A DNA stretch of 64,000 nucleotides, taken from contig NZ_JACFOY010000001.1 of NCBI RefSeq assembly GCF_016102285.1, positions 1,922,001 to 1,986,000 of the forward strand, given 5' to 3'. The DNA comes from Bartonella sp. M0177. Lineage in GTDB: Bacteria; Pseudomonadota; Alphaproteobacteria; Rhizobiales; Rhizobiaceae. The notes below the pieces were generated by a model. The model saw only the letters and a program-made list of their open reading frames with translations. It had not been told where the DNA came from and did not search any database. Of this stretch, positions 9,499 to 18,451 are shown piece after piece; within the stretch, counting starts at the first letter, position 1; each line of letters starts with the position of its first letter. Position numbers and translations under genes: made by a program.

Positions 9499-10332
9499 AG
9501 AAAGCAGACATTTCAAAATTCTGCACTTCATGAAACCCCGAAAAAACCGGCAAGAAACTTGATTGGAACCCTCATGGCGGCAGATGACGCACAAGTTTTT
9601 CTGGAAACTGTTAGAAAGTTTCTTGCCGGAAATGAAAATTATCCATCAAAAGCCTGTTGCCTTCAACGTGGCGCACATCAAACCAAAGTCGTTTTTTTTG
9701 AACGCGTTTTTTTGAAAATTCGGGGGTTTTTGAAAATTTCAAAACTTTGAAAAGCCGATTTCCAGTTTTCTATTCCGCCCGCCTGTTTTTTTAAGCCCGA
9801 CTGTAACCGATTCAATCAATTGTCATGTTTCAAACTTTCGGCAAGCAAAGCCCCGATTTTTGACCGGCGAGAACGGAAAAGAACAGATTATGCCGGATAA
9901 AAGAGGCTTGATTTCTTCGGCTCTTTTCATGGACTTTCCTTAAATTTATCTCCGATTTTCGCCGTTTTTTGCTATTTTTCCTGATTGTCGTTCATAATAT
10001 TTCAACCAAATAACAGTCACTCTATCGAGTGAATTTCATATCTGATCAAAAATATAATGATCATTCCAAATCGTGATTCGTAAATATATTTTATTTCACC
10101 CATATAAATAAATAGTAGAACGATAAATGAAAAACTTTCCACATGCCGGAAGTTGCATTCTATATTTTATGAATTTATTTTTTTTCGCGTCTAAGCTCCT
10201 ATTATTAAATGTCTTTTACAGTATATTCGAACTATTCTAAAACTTGAGTATTGACATTAGGTTTCAATATTTATCTTAATCGTTTGTTAATTCTATACCT
10301 TTTTTATCAACTTTAAATTCGAGGGATTGAGT
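9499..10332. other. Long intergenic region upstream of the siderophore receptor
   Basis: 834 bp without a convincing gene. The last 350 bp are strongly AT-rich, as expected for a regulated promoter region. It contains two TGATCA copies separated by 9 bp (10043-10063). No clear Fur, Irr or RirA consensus was recognised by eye. A short open frame at 9559-9750 has no credible protein character. Confidence 0.6.
10043..10063. promoter_or_regulatory. Paired TGATCA elements in the receptor promoter region
   Basis: Two identical TGATCA hexamers, each self-palindromic, are spaced by an AT-only 9-bp linker, about 270 bp upstream of the receptor start. The symmetry suggests a dimeric regulator site. 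The identity of any regulator is unknown. Confidence 0.35.
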
Positions 10333-12797
10333 ATGTCGATCGGACGCAGTGAAGGAGAACATTTTTCAAACGATCAGGAATTCGTGGCTTGCCGGAATTC
10401 GATGACGGCTGAGAAAATTCTGGACAGCCAAAGGGACATGGCTGCCCGAAGCTTCAGAGCGAAAAACGAAACCGGTTGGAACCAGGAATTCGGTGCGGAT
10501 GAGAGTTTCTCGGGAAGAAAAGATTTCAGCGCAAGCTGGAAAATACTGGTTGCACTTAGCTGCAGCACGATTTTTTCAACGAGCCTATTTTTTGATGGCA
10601 CAGCCTTTGCCGAGACAGTCAATGACGACATAAAAATTGCCAATAATGGCAAACAGGGTAAACCCTCTCTTGCAAATAAAAAGCAAAACGCGACAGGAGA
10701 AAAAGCAGCAACGAACACCTCGGAAACTGCTTCGAATGCTGCCGCTCCGGCTGATAATCAGGCTCCCCTTTCCGATGAAGGCACAATGTTGCGCCAAGTG
10801 GTGGTGAGTGCGACCGGCTTCGAGCAGAATGTGAAAGATGCACCGGCGAGTATTTCGGTTATTCCGCGCGAGGAAATCGAAAAAGGGTCGTTCCGTGATT
10901 TGACCGACGCATTGAGGAATGTCCAAGGTGTTGCGGTGACGGGAACGGCTGCCGAACAGGATATTTTCATTCGCGGGCTTCCCGGTGCCTATACCCTTAT
11001 TCTGGTTGACGGCAAGCGCCAGAGCACACGTGAAGCACGCACCAATGGCAATTCCGGTTTCGAGCAGAGCTTCATTCCACCGGCTGCCGCAATCGAGCGG
11101 ATCGAGGTTGTGCGCGGGCCGATGTCATCGCTTTACGGCTCGGATGCGATGGGTGGCGTTATCAATATCATCACCCGCAAAGTGCCGCACAAATGGACCG
11201 GTTCCTTTACCCTTGATGGTACGGCAAACCAGTACAGCAAATTCGGCAATACCGCTCAAGGAAGCTATTATGTTGGCGGCCCTCTGGCGCCCGATGTTGT
11301 GGGTATGCAGCTTTGGGGCAGAGGTTTGGGACGCGAGGAAGACGATATTATTTCCGGTACGCCGAAGAAAAAGGAAATCGACATTACCGGCAAGGTTACT
11401 GTGACGCCGAACGAAAACAACGATTTAACCTTTGAAGCCGGTCACACGAGATTGCGCCGCTATAGTTCGGTGGGTCATAATATCGAGCGAACCGAAAATA
11501 TCAGCCGCAAGCCGGTTGACACCTATAACAAGAATGATCGCGACCATTGGGTTGTCGGCTATACCGGCCGTTACGGCTTTACCACTGCCGATTTTTCCGT
11601 GTTGCAGGAAACCGCAAACCGCACCAATTACACATGGGACACCCCGACCCACGATTATGTTGCCAATTTGCGTTCGCCGGAAATAAGAAACACCGTGGTA
11701 GATGGCAAATTTACCACCCCGTTCGACATTTTCGGCCGCCACACATTGGTAACCGGCGGGCAATTCAACCGCGGGGCATTGACCGACCAGAACCCCGGTA
11801 TGCGCACCGGACTTGATGAAGAATTTACCATCGAACAATGGGCCGGTTTTGCCGAAGATGAATGGTGGCTCACCGATACATTCTCTTTGACCGGCGGAGT
11901 GCGTATGGACCACCACCAGATTTATGGCGAACATTGGAGCCCGCGCGGTTATGCCGTTTGGCATGCGACCGACAATCTTGTTTTCAAAGGCGGTGTTTCA
12001 ACCGGTTTCAAAGCACCGGAAATTCGTGAAATTGCACCCGGTTATGCTTATACAACCGGTGGTGGTAACTGCTTTTATGGGCGCAATCCCCCGAAGGGGC
12101 GCAATCGCTGCGGGGTGATTATCGGTGCCGACAATCTGGAAGCGGAAAAAGTACTTCTTATGAATTTTCCACCATTTGGGACAATCTTGATAATCTCGAA
12201 TTGGGGGCAACCTATTTCTATACCGATTTCAAAGACAAAATCACCAACCGGCAGGTTCTGGATAGCAACGGCAAGCAGGTAGAATGGTCGGTTGACCCGA
12301 ATTATGTGCTTTATGAAAACCTCAATATCGACGATGCTGTGATGCAAGGGGTGGAACTTACCGGTTCATGGAAGCCGATAGATGTTTTGACTTTCCGTTC
12401 CAACTACACCTACACCCATTCCGAACAGAAGAGCGGCGATTATGAGGGGTTACCTTTGGCAAGAACGCCAAAACACATGGCCAATGTGCGCGCCGAATGG
12501 CAAACACCGATTGAAAAGCTCGAAAGTTTTGCTGCTGCAACCTATCACGGCAAGGAAACCAATGCGGGTTTCAGAACCGGTACTGCCGGTAAGGCGGTTT
12601 ACAAAAACGGCAAAATTGTTGGGCGTGAATATGATGATTATGTCACCTTCGATATTGGCGGTTCTTACGCTTTTTCCGAAAATGTCAAACTGAATGCCGC
12701 AATCTATAACCTCTTTGACAAAAGTGTCGGCGTTGACCAGTTCAATGATGTGGTGGAAGGCCGCCGCCTGTGGTTGAGCATGAACTCGCAATTTTAA
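10333..12797 (+). pseudogene. TonB-dependent siderophore receptor interrupted by a one-base frameshift
   Basis: Outer-membrane gated channel for a ferric siderophore, most like the FepA/CfrA/IroN catecholate group. The first frame encodes a hydrophobic signal segment ending in AFA-ET, a TonB-box-like RQVVVSATG, and a plug domain with IFIRGLPGAYTLILVDG and RIEVVRGPMSSLYGSDAMGG. It then goes out of frame at 12146-12150. The C-terminal barrel continues in another frame to 12797 (from LGATYFYTDFKDK to the terminal Phe in SMNSQF). Five As stand where six would restore GAA-AAA-AGT. The whole product would be about 821 aa. The signal segment is preceded by about 60 unusual residues, so the true start may be a later ATG; the one at 10333 has GAGGGA upstream. 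The break may be a real inactivation, slipped-strand phase variation or a sequencing error. Confidence 0.9.
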
Positions 12798-12848
12798 AGC
12801 CTGGATCAACTCTTGAAGGACAAGATCAATTTTGAAAGTTCATGGCTG

Positions 12849-13958
12849 ATGACAAACATCAAAAACATTATGTGCCGGTTTTTTAAAAACCGGCCTTCCC
12901 TTTTTCCGGCAAACGTCCGTTTTCCGGCAAATATTTTTGTTCTTTTTTTCGGACTTTTTTTCGGCCTTTCCTGTAGTTTTGCAAATGTGACAAACGAAAA
13001 TACAGAAAAAATGCGCATCCTCACCAAAGATATAGAAGTTTCTTTTGTGGATGGACATATTGCTTTGTTACCACCGGAAGCAGCAAAAATTCCGGACGAA
13101 AACAAAAAAGATGAAAAGGAAAACAAGGCTGAAAAGAGGAGCGGAAGTGAAGAGATAAGGCACTATCGCCTGTTTATTGCTGTTCCGGAAAAGCCGGCAC
13201 CAAAAGAAGGCTTTCCGCTTGTTTTGCTCCTTGACGGCAACACAACATTCAAGCCCGCAATCGAGGAAGCACCCGATGCCGTAATTGTGGCAATCGGTTA
13301 TCCGACAGACGAGAAAAAAGAGATTGTGAAACGCCGTTTTTATGACCTCACCTCTTATGCACCGGCTGATAAAATTCCGCTGCGTGAAGGCATGGAAGCG
13401 CCAAAAACCGGTGGTGAAAAAGAATTTCGCAGCATTATCGAAAAAAAGATTTTGCCGGAAATATTGATGGAATTGCCGGTCAATCGCGACAATGTCACCT
13501 TCTTTGGCCATTCGCTTGGTGGGCTTTTTGTGATGAAGAATTTTTTATCGGCGGGCAATCACGGCTTTGCTACCTATTGCGCTGCCGACCCGTCTATCTG
13601 GTGGAACGGGCATGAATTTATGGAAAAACTTGCCGCTTATAACAAGCCGGAAGGGTTAAAATCGCGACTTTTGATTGAAACATCGGGAATTAAAACCCAT
13701 CATAAGAATGTGACTGAACCGAATAAAAAGCCGGTCAAGGATTTACATTCCGGCCCGAATGGCAAAGATGTTTCAGAGATTTTGAGAAAGGCAAAGGCAG
13801 TTGACAACACGTTTTACAGCTTTTCCGATAAAAACCACGGCACAATGCTTGCACCTGCGATCAAAGACTGTCTGCAATTCGCGTTGAACGCAAAAAATTT
13901 CAAACCGCAAAAATCTCCCCGTAAACTCCCTTCAACCAGTCGAAAAGAAATGAGGTAA
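12849..13958 (+). CDS. Periplasmic siderophore trilactone esterase-like alpha/beta hydrolase (Fes/IroE/Cee type)
   Basis: Predicted to hydrolyse a catecholate siderophore ester after uptake. The protein is about 369 aa. A hydrophobic signal/anchor lies around residues 26-45, followed by a charged linker. The alpha/beta-hydrolase domain has nucleophile Ser222 in FFGHSLGGLF, an ADPSIWWN segment typical of the enterochelin-esterase family, and a C-terminal catalytic His candidate in DKNHGTM. The signal makes it periplasmic, like IroE and Cee rather than cytosolic Fes. The start is uncertain: ATG at 12849 or 12870, or TTG at 12813. It lies between receptor and binding protein, 2 bp before the latter. 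Confidence 0.8.
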   Translation: MTNIKNIMCRFFKNRPSLFPANVRFPANIFVLFFGLFFGLSCSFANVTNENTEKMRILTKDIEVSFVDGHIALLPPEAAKIPDENKKDEKENKAEKRSGSEEIRHYRLFIAVPEKPAPKEGFPLVLLLDGNTTFKPAIEEAPDAVIVAIGYPTDEKKEIVKRRFYDLTSYAPADKIPLREGMEAPKTGGEKEFRSIIEKKILPEILMELPVNRDNVTFFGHSLGGLFVMKNFLSAGNHGFATYCAADPSIWWNGHEFMEKLAAYNKPEGLKSRLLIETSGIKTHHKNVTEPNKKPVKDLHSGPNGKDVSEILRKAKAVDNTFYSFSDKNHGTMLAPAIKDCLQFALNAKNFKPQKSPRKLPSTSRKEMR

Positions 13959-13960
13959 AA

Positions 13961-14890
13961 ATGATTAATAGACGCAATACTCTCGCCGCACTGCTTTTTG
14001 GTGCACTGGCTTCCGTTTTGTCATTCCAATCACCGGCAAGTGCCGATGTTGTCATCAAACATGCCGCCGGTGAAACCTCTATTCCCGATAGTCCGAAACG
14101 GGTTGTGGTGTTCGACCTTGCCACGCTTGACAATATGAACCGGTTAAAAATCGATAATATTGTGGGTGTACCGGAAGGGCTAAAGCCGAAATATCTCGAG
14201 CAATATAATGATGCAAAATACACCAAGGTCGGAACCCTGTTCGAACCGAATTACGAGACAGTGGCAAGCCTTCAGCCCGATCTTATTATTATTGCCGGAC
14301 GTTCGGCACCGAAATTCAATGATCTTGCAAAAATTGCCCCGACCATCGATTTGTCAGTCAACAATAGCCACTATCTTGCCGATGTTGATCGCAATGTGAC
14401 AATTTTGGGCAAGATTTTTAATAAACAGAAAGAAGCAAAAGACGAAATCGACAGCCTTAACAAAAAGCTTGAAGAGGTAAGGAAGGTTGCGGCTGACAAA
14501 GGAACAGGTCTTCTTGTTCTGACCACCGGTGGCAAAATTTCAGCCTTCGGACCGGGTTCGCGTTTCGGCCTGTTGCATTCCGGTTTCGGTGTCAAACCCG
14601 CCAATGACAAACTGGAAGTGGGCAATCACGGGCAGATGATTTCACCCGAATTCATTTTGGAAACCAATCCGGACTGGCTCTTTGTGATCGACCGTGATGC
14701 AGCAATTGGCCGCGAAGGAGAATCGGCAGCAAAATTGCTTGATAATGCTCTTATCAACAAAACCAAAGCAGCAGAGAACAAGCATATCGTTTATCTCGAC
14801 CCGCAAAACTGGTATCTTATCGGTGGCGGACTTTCGGGTCTTCATGAGACAGCCGATCAACTTGATGACGTATTTTCCAAAGCAAAATAA
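13961..14890 (+). CDS. Siderophore-binding periplasmic protein (CeuE/FatB/YclQ type)
   Basis: Binds the ferric siderophore in the periplasm and delivers it to the permease. The protein is 309 aa with a signal peptide ending about residue 29 (ASADV). The class III binding-protein fold shows PKRVVVFDLATLDNMNRL near residue 47, the LQPDLIIIAGRS segment near 105 and the C-terminal WYLIGGGLSGL. This wording matches the CeuE/YclQ/FatB family, which accepts tetradentate catecholates or petrobactin-like ligands. A GAGG Shine-Dalgarno precedes the ATG. The upstream esterase fits a system that trims a hexadentate siderophore before transport; the ligand is an inference. Confidence 0.9.
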   Translation: MINRRNTLAALLFGALASVLSFQSPASADVVIKHAAGETSIPDSPKRVVVFDLATLDNMNRLKIDNIVGVPEGLKPKYLEQYNDAKYTKVGTLFEPNYETVASLQPDLIIIAGRSAPKFNDLAKIAPTIDLSVNNSHYLADVDRNVTILGKIFNKQKEAKDEIDSLNKKLEEVRKVAADKGTGLLVLTTGGKISAFGPGSRFGLLHSGFGVKPANDKLEVGNHGQMISPEFILETNPDWLFVIDRDAAIGREGESAAKLLDNALINKTKAAENKHIVYLDPQNWYLIGGGLSGLHETADQLDDVFSKAK

Positions 14891-14974
14891 GCATTTAGCC
14901 TGTTGTTGACTTAAAAAGTCATGAAACGGGTTGATTGTTTTACGCTTTAACGCTTAAACATCGGAAGCAGCAGA

Positions 14975-15976
14975 TTGATCTGCCGGCTTCTGATGTTTTT
15001 TAATCGGGTAAAGATTGACGTGCGCTCTCTTATTATTGGCATAACGGTTATTATCGTCCTGTCGATTATCAGTATGTTTCTGGGGTTTTCCAGTGTTACC
15101 CTCTCCGGCCTTCTTGCCGGTGACGAGCACAGCTTTCTTGTATTTTTCCAAACCCGTGTTCCGCGCACCATTGCGCTTATTCTTTCCGGCGCTTCCCTTG
15201 CCCTTGCCGGCATGATTATGCAAATGCTGACAAGGAACCGTTTTGTTGAACCTTCAACAGCCGGAACCGTTGAATCGGCCTCGCTCGGCATTCTTGTGGT
15301 GATGATATTTGCCCCCGGTCTTGATGTGATTTTAAAAATGCTGGTGGCAGCGCTATTTGCGCTTTTCGGCTCGCTCATTTTCATGTTTTTGTTGCGGCAA
15401 ATCCCGCTTAAATCCGTGCTGATTGTGCCCTTGACGGGTATCATGCTCGGCTATGTAATTGGCGCACTCACAAATGGCATTGCCGATCAGGAAATGCTTT
15501 TGCCATCGCTGCAATCCTACCTCTTTGGCAGCTTTTCCATGGTGGTTGAAGGCAAATATGAACTATTATGGCTGTCGTTGCCGCTTTGCCTTGTTGCCTA
15601 TCTTGCGGCCGACCGTTTTACTGTTGCCGGTTTTGGCGAGGATTTTTCCAGTAATCTCGGCCTTGATTATAAAAAAGTTATGCTTTTCGGCCTTGTCATT
15701 ATTTCCATGATAACGGCAACCGTTATCTGCACCGTCGGGCGGATACCCTTTATCGGCCTTGTCGTGCCCAATATTGTCTCCATTGTCATGGGCGACAATA
15801 TGCGCCGCACAGCGCCTTTTGTCATGATAACCGGTGCGGGACTGGTTTTGACCTGCGACATTCTTGGCCGGTTGATGAGCAAATCGGCAGAAATACCGGT
15901 TGGAACCATTATGGGCGTACTTGGCAGTGTGCTTTTCATCGCACTTCTCTTGAAATGGAGAAAGCGCCTTGGCTAG
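14975..15976 (+). CDS. FecCD-family siderophore ABC permease 1 (CeuB/FatD-like)
   Basis: One half of the inner-membrane channel, 333 aa, mostly hydrophobic. Family motifs seen are RVPRTIALILSGASLALAG near residue 55 and GRIPFIGLVVPNIVS near residue 250, the cytoplasmic loop that contacts the ATPase. The TTG at 14975 is preferred because GGAAG lies 8 bp upstream; ATG at 14993 has no clear ribosome binding site. The gene follows the binding protein by 84 bp and its end overlaps the second permease by 8 bp. Confidence 0.9.
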   Translation: MICRLLMFFNRVKIDVRSLIIGITVIIVLSIISMFLGFSSVTLSGLLAGDEHSFLVFFQTRVPRTIALILSGASLALAGMIMQMLTRNRFVEPSTAGTVESASLGILVVMIFAPGLDVILKMLVAALFALFGSLIFMFLLRQIPLKSVLIVPLTGIMLGYVIGALTNGIADQEMLLPSLQSYLFGSFSMVVEGKYELLWLSLPLCLVAYLAADRFTVAGFGEDFSSNLGLDYKKVMLFGLVIISMITATVICTVGRIPFIGLVVPNIVSIVMGDNMRRTAPFVMITGAGLVLTCDILGRLMSKSAEIPVGTIMGVLGSVLFIALLLKWRKRLG

Positions 15977-17378
15977 AAAAACACCGGACAATAAAAAGCC
16001 TGCTTTAAAAGGGCAAAAGCCAGAAAATGCTGCCGGAACAAGTCCGGTTGAATCCGGTATTGCCACAGCCGGTCTTGTTGAAAGAGATCCTATCGAAACA
16101 GCAATTGGCGAGAATAATTTCACAAAAACAGAAATTATCGAAACCGATACCAGCGCACCCGATAATAAAGGAAATACTCTTGTCAAAGCCGATATTGTCG
16201 AAGCGGAAATTGACGAAAAAGATATTGGCGAAGCCGGAATTGGCGAGGCAGGCCTTGACGAAGTCAAAGTTCCAGACAAGAAAACAAACAAAGATTTGGG
16301 CAAGGAAGCAGTTAGGGAAAACGCCGCAGCTCTTTCCGGCTTTATCAGCACGGATGAAGCAAATTCTTCCAAAACGGCAATTACCGGTAATAATGCTGCA
16401 GATTTGAGCTTCAGCAAGCCTGAACAAACGAAAAAAATCCGCTCGACATTGCCGCTTGTCATCGGCCTTGGTGTTGTTGCGACCATTTTTATTGCGCTTT
16501 ATCTTTCATGGAATATGTCGGTTGTGATCTGGCCGTTCCGTTTGGGTAAACTCGTTTCGCTTGTTCTGATTGCCTATACGATTGCTGTCTCGACGGTGCT
16601 TTTCCAGACAGTTTCCAACAACCGGATTCTCACCCCTTCGATTATGGGGTTTGACCAGCTTTATATCCTCATCCAGACGGTGGTTGTCTATTTTGTCGGC
16701 TCGACCGTTATTTACGGCGTGAGCGACGAAGTGCGTTTTCTCGTTGTGGCGCTTATTCTCACACTGTTTTCGACAAGCCTTTTCACATGGCTTTTTTCTG
16801 GAACCATCAAGGGGCTGCACATGACGCTTTTGATCGGCGTTGTGTTTGGTGGCTTGTTCTTCAGCTTGCGCATGTTGTTGCAATTGCAACTAAACCCCGA
16901 TGAGGCAGTCAACCTCACCGATGTGATGTTTGCCAATTTCAACCGCTTTAACACCAATCTGATCGGCATTGCAGTGATTATTGTTGTGATTGTTTCCCTG
17001 ATTGGCTGGCGTATGCGCTATCTTTTCGATGTGCTGGCATTAGGCCGCGATATGGCGATTAATCTCGGTGTCGATTATAAACAGGCTGTCACGCGCATTC
17101 TCGTGCTGGTTTCGATTATGGTTGCCGTTTCAACCGCGCTTGTGGGGCCGGTCACCTTTTTCGGCCTTCTGGTTGCAAGCCTTGCCTACCAGTTTACGCC
17201 GACAGCCAAACATATGAGCGTGCTGCCGGTTGCCATTCTGCTTTCGATTATTTTCCTTGTCGGCGGGCAATTCATTCTTGAACAGCTTTTCAATATGGCA
17301 AGCCGGTTGAGCTTTATTATCGAATTTGTCGGCGGCATTGTGTTTTTGACCCTGCTCATCAAGGGAAAATTGAGATGA
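15969..17378 (+). CDS. FecCD-family siderophore ABC permease 2 with a repetitive N-terminal extension
   Basis: Second half of the permease (CeuC/FatC-like), 469 aa against about 315 for the family. Membrane segments start near residue 157 (STLPLVIGLG), and the coupling loop GPVTFFGLLVAS is near residue 395. The first ~150 residues are charged and hydrophilic. Between about residues 30 and 95, hydrophobic residues fall on every fifth position (I-VEAE-I-DEKD-I-GEAG-I-GEAG-L), a degenerate pentapeptide-like repeat. The start is a TTG overlapping the previous gene; a start nearer the first membrane helix would remove the extension, but no in-frame ATG appears before it. The 3' end overlaps the ATPase start by ATGA. 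Confidence 0.88.
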   Translation: MARKTPDNKKPALKGQKPENAAGTSPVESGIATAGLVERDPIETAIGENNFTKTEIIETDTSAPDNKGNTLVKADIVEAEIDEKDIGEAGIGEAGLDEVKVPDKKTNKDLGKEAVRENAAALSGFISTDEANSSKTAITGNNAADLSFSKPEQTKKIRSTLPLVIGLGVVATIFIALYLSWNMSVVIWPFRLGKLVSLVLIAYTIAVSTVLFQTVSNNRILTPSIMGFDQLYILIQTVVVYFVGSTVIYGVSDEVRFLVVALILTLFSTSLFTWLFSGTIKGLHMTLLIGVVFGGLFFSLRMLLQLQLNPDEAVNLTDVMFANFNRFNTNLIGIAVIIVVIVSLIGWRMRYLFDVLALGRDMAINLGVDYKQAVTRILVLVSIMVAVSTALVGPVTFFGLLVASLAYQFTPTAKHMSVLPVAILLSIIFLVGGQFILEQLFNMASRLSFIIEFVGGIVFLTLLIKGKLR

Positions 17379-18133
17379 TTGAAATTAGCCATGTATCCAA
17401 AAGCTATGACGACAATAGCATTATCGAGGATTTGTCGCTTAAAATCCCGAAAGGCGGAATGGTTTCGATTATCGGTCCCAATGGTGCGGGTAAATCCACA
17501 CTTCTAACCATGATCAGCCGCCTGCTGCCGATCACAAAGGGCACAATTACGGTTGACGGAATTGATGTGACAAAGGCCAAAGGCTCCGATTTTGCCAAAC
17601 GGCTTTCTATTTTGCGACAGGAAAACACGCTCACAGCGCGCATCACTGTGGAAGATCTTGTAAGTTTCGGCCGCTACCCCTATTCGCATGGTGTCTTGAC
17701 CAAAGAAGACAAGACATTTGTCGACAATGCCATAAGCTATCTGGGGCTAGACCCCTATCGCAAACGTTTTCTTGATGAATTGTCGGGCGGGCAAAGACAA
17801 CGCGCTTTTGTTGCCATGGTGATTTCGCAAAATACCGATTATATCCTGCTTGACGAGCCATTGAACAATCTTGATATGCGCCATGCCGTTTCAATGATGA
17901 AGCGCCTTCGCAATGCTGCCGACGAATTGGGCAAAACCATCATTATGGTGATGCATGATCTCAATTTTGCCTCCTGCTATTCCGATCTCATCATTGCTTT
18001 GAAAGAAGGAAAACTCGTCTATTCCGGTGCACCGGCAAATATCATGAAAGATGAAATCCTTTCGGCAATTTATGATATCGACATCAAGGTCAAAGATATA
18101 GACGGGCAGAAAATCGCCGTTTATTACCGCTAG
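17375..18133 (+). CDS. Siderophore ABC transporter ATPase (CeuD/YclP-like)
   Basis: Cytoplasmic ATPase that drives the two permeases, 252 aa. Walker A GPNGAGKST is at residues 34-42, the signature LSGGQ at 136-140 and Walker B DYILLDEP at 155-162, followed by the switch His in VMHDLNF. The full-length motifs indicate an active enzyme. It is translationally coupled to permease 2 (ATGA overlap) and is the last gene of the cluster receptor-esterase-binding protein-permeases-ATPase. Confidence 0.95.
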   Translation: MIEISHVSKSYDDNSIIEDLSLKIPKGGMVSIIGPNGAGKSTLLTMISRLLPITKGTITVDGIDVTKAKGSDFAKRLSILRQENTLTARITVEDLVSFGRYPYSHGVLTKEDKTFVDNAISYLGLDPYRKRFLDELSGGQRQRAFVAMVISQNTDYILLDEPLNNLDMRHAVSMMKRLRNAADELGKTIIMVMHDLNFASCYSDLIIALKEGKLVYSGAPANIMKDEILSAIYDIDIKVKDIDGQKIAVYYR

Positions 18134-18451
18134 ATCGGCTTCAAAAAATTCTGCCACCCGAAAACGGGAAGGCTGATAGAGAAAAAAGAAAAATTAAAAA
18201 AAGCGGCCGGTCAAAGAAATCATGGTAATGGGGGGAAAGGGCAAAAAACAAAAACCGTGTAAAAAACAATAAAACGTAAGAAAAAATAAGGGCGAAAACA
18301 ATTGCCCGAAAAATGTGTTGGAATGCGTTTCTTCACAAAAATATTCTTATGCATTTGAAGCGCGTTCATGTTTATAGTCATGGGGACGAAGCTTGGCCTG
18401 AAAGACGGCTGACACAAGGTTGAAGTCCGCATTGTTAAAGAGACATCGCAA
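18134..18451. other. Intergenic region between the siderophore ATPase and the MFS gene
   Basis: 318 bp with no gene. No strong terminator hairpin was seen after the ATPase. AT-rich stretches around 18240-18350 could hold the promoter of the MFS gene, but no convincing -35/-10 pair stands out. Confidence 0.5.

Noticed and set aside
9559..9750. Plus-strand 63-codon frame after the cupin gene
   Set aside because: No ribosome binding site and poor composition; the area looks like promoter DNA.
10200..10260. Irr- or RirA-type iron box (a TTCTAAA half-site near 10234)
   Set aside because: Only one half matches; the partner half deviates too far from the consensus.
15566..16486. 306-codon minus-strand frame antisense to both siderophore permeases
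   Set aside because: Shadow of two clear FecCD genes; composition is that of a complement strand.
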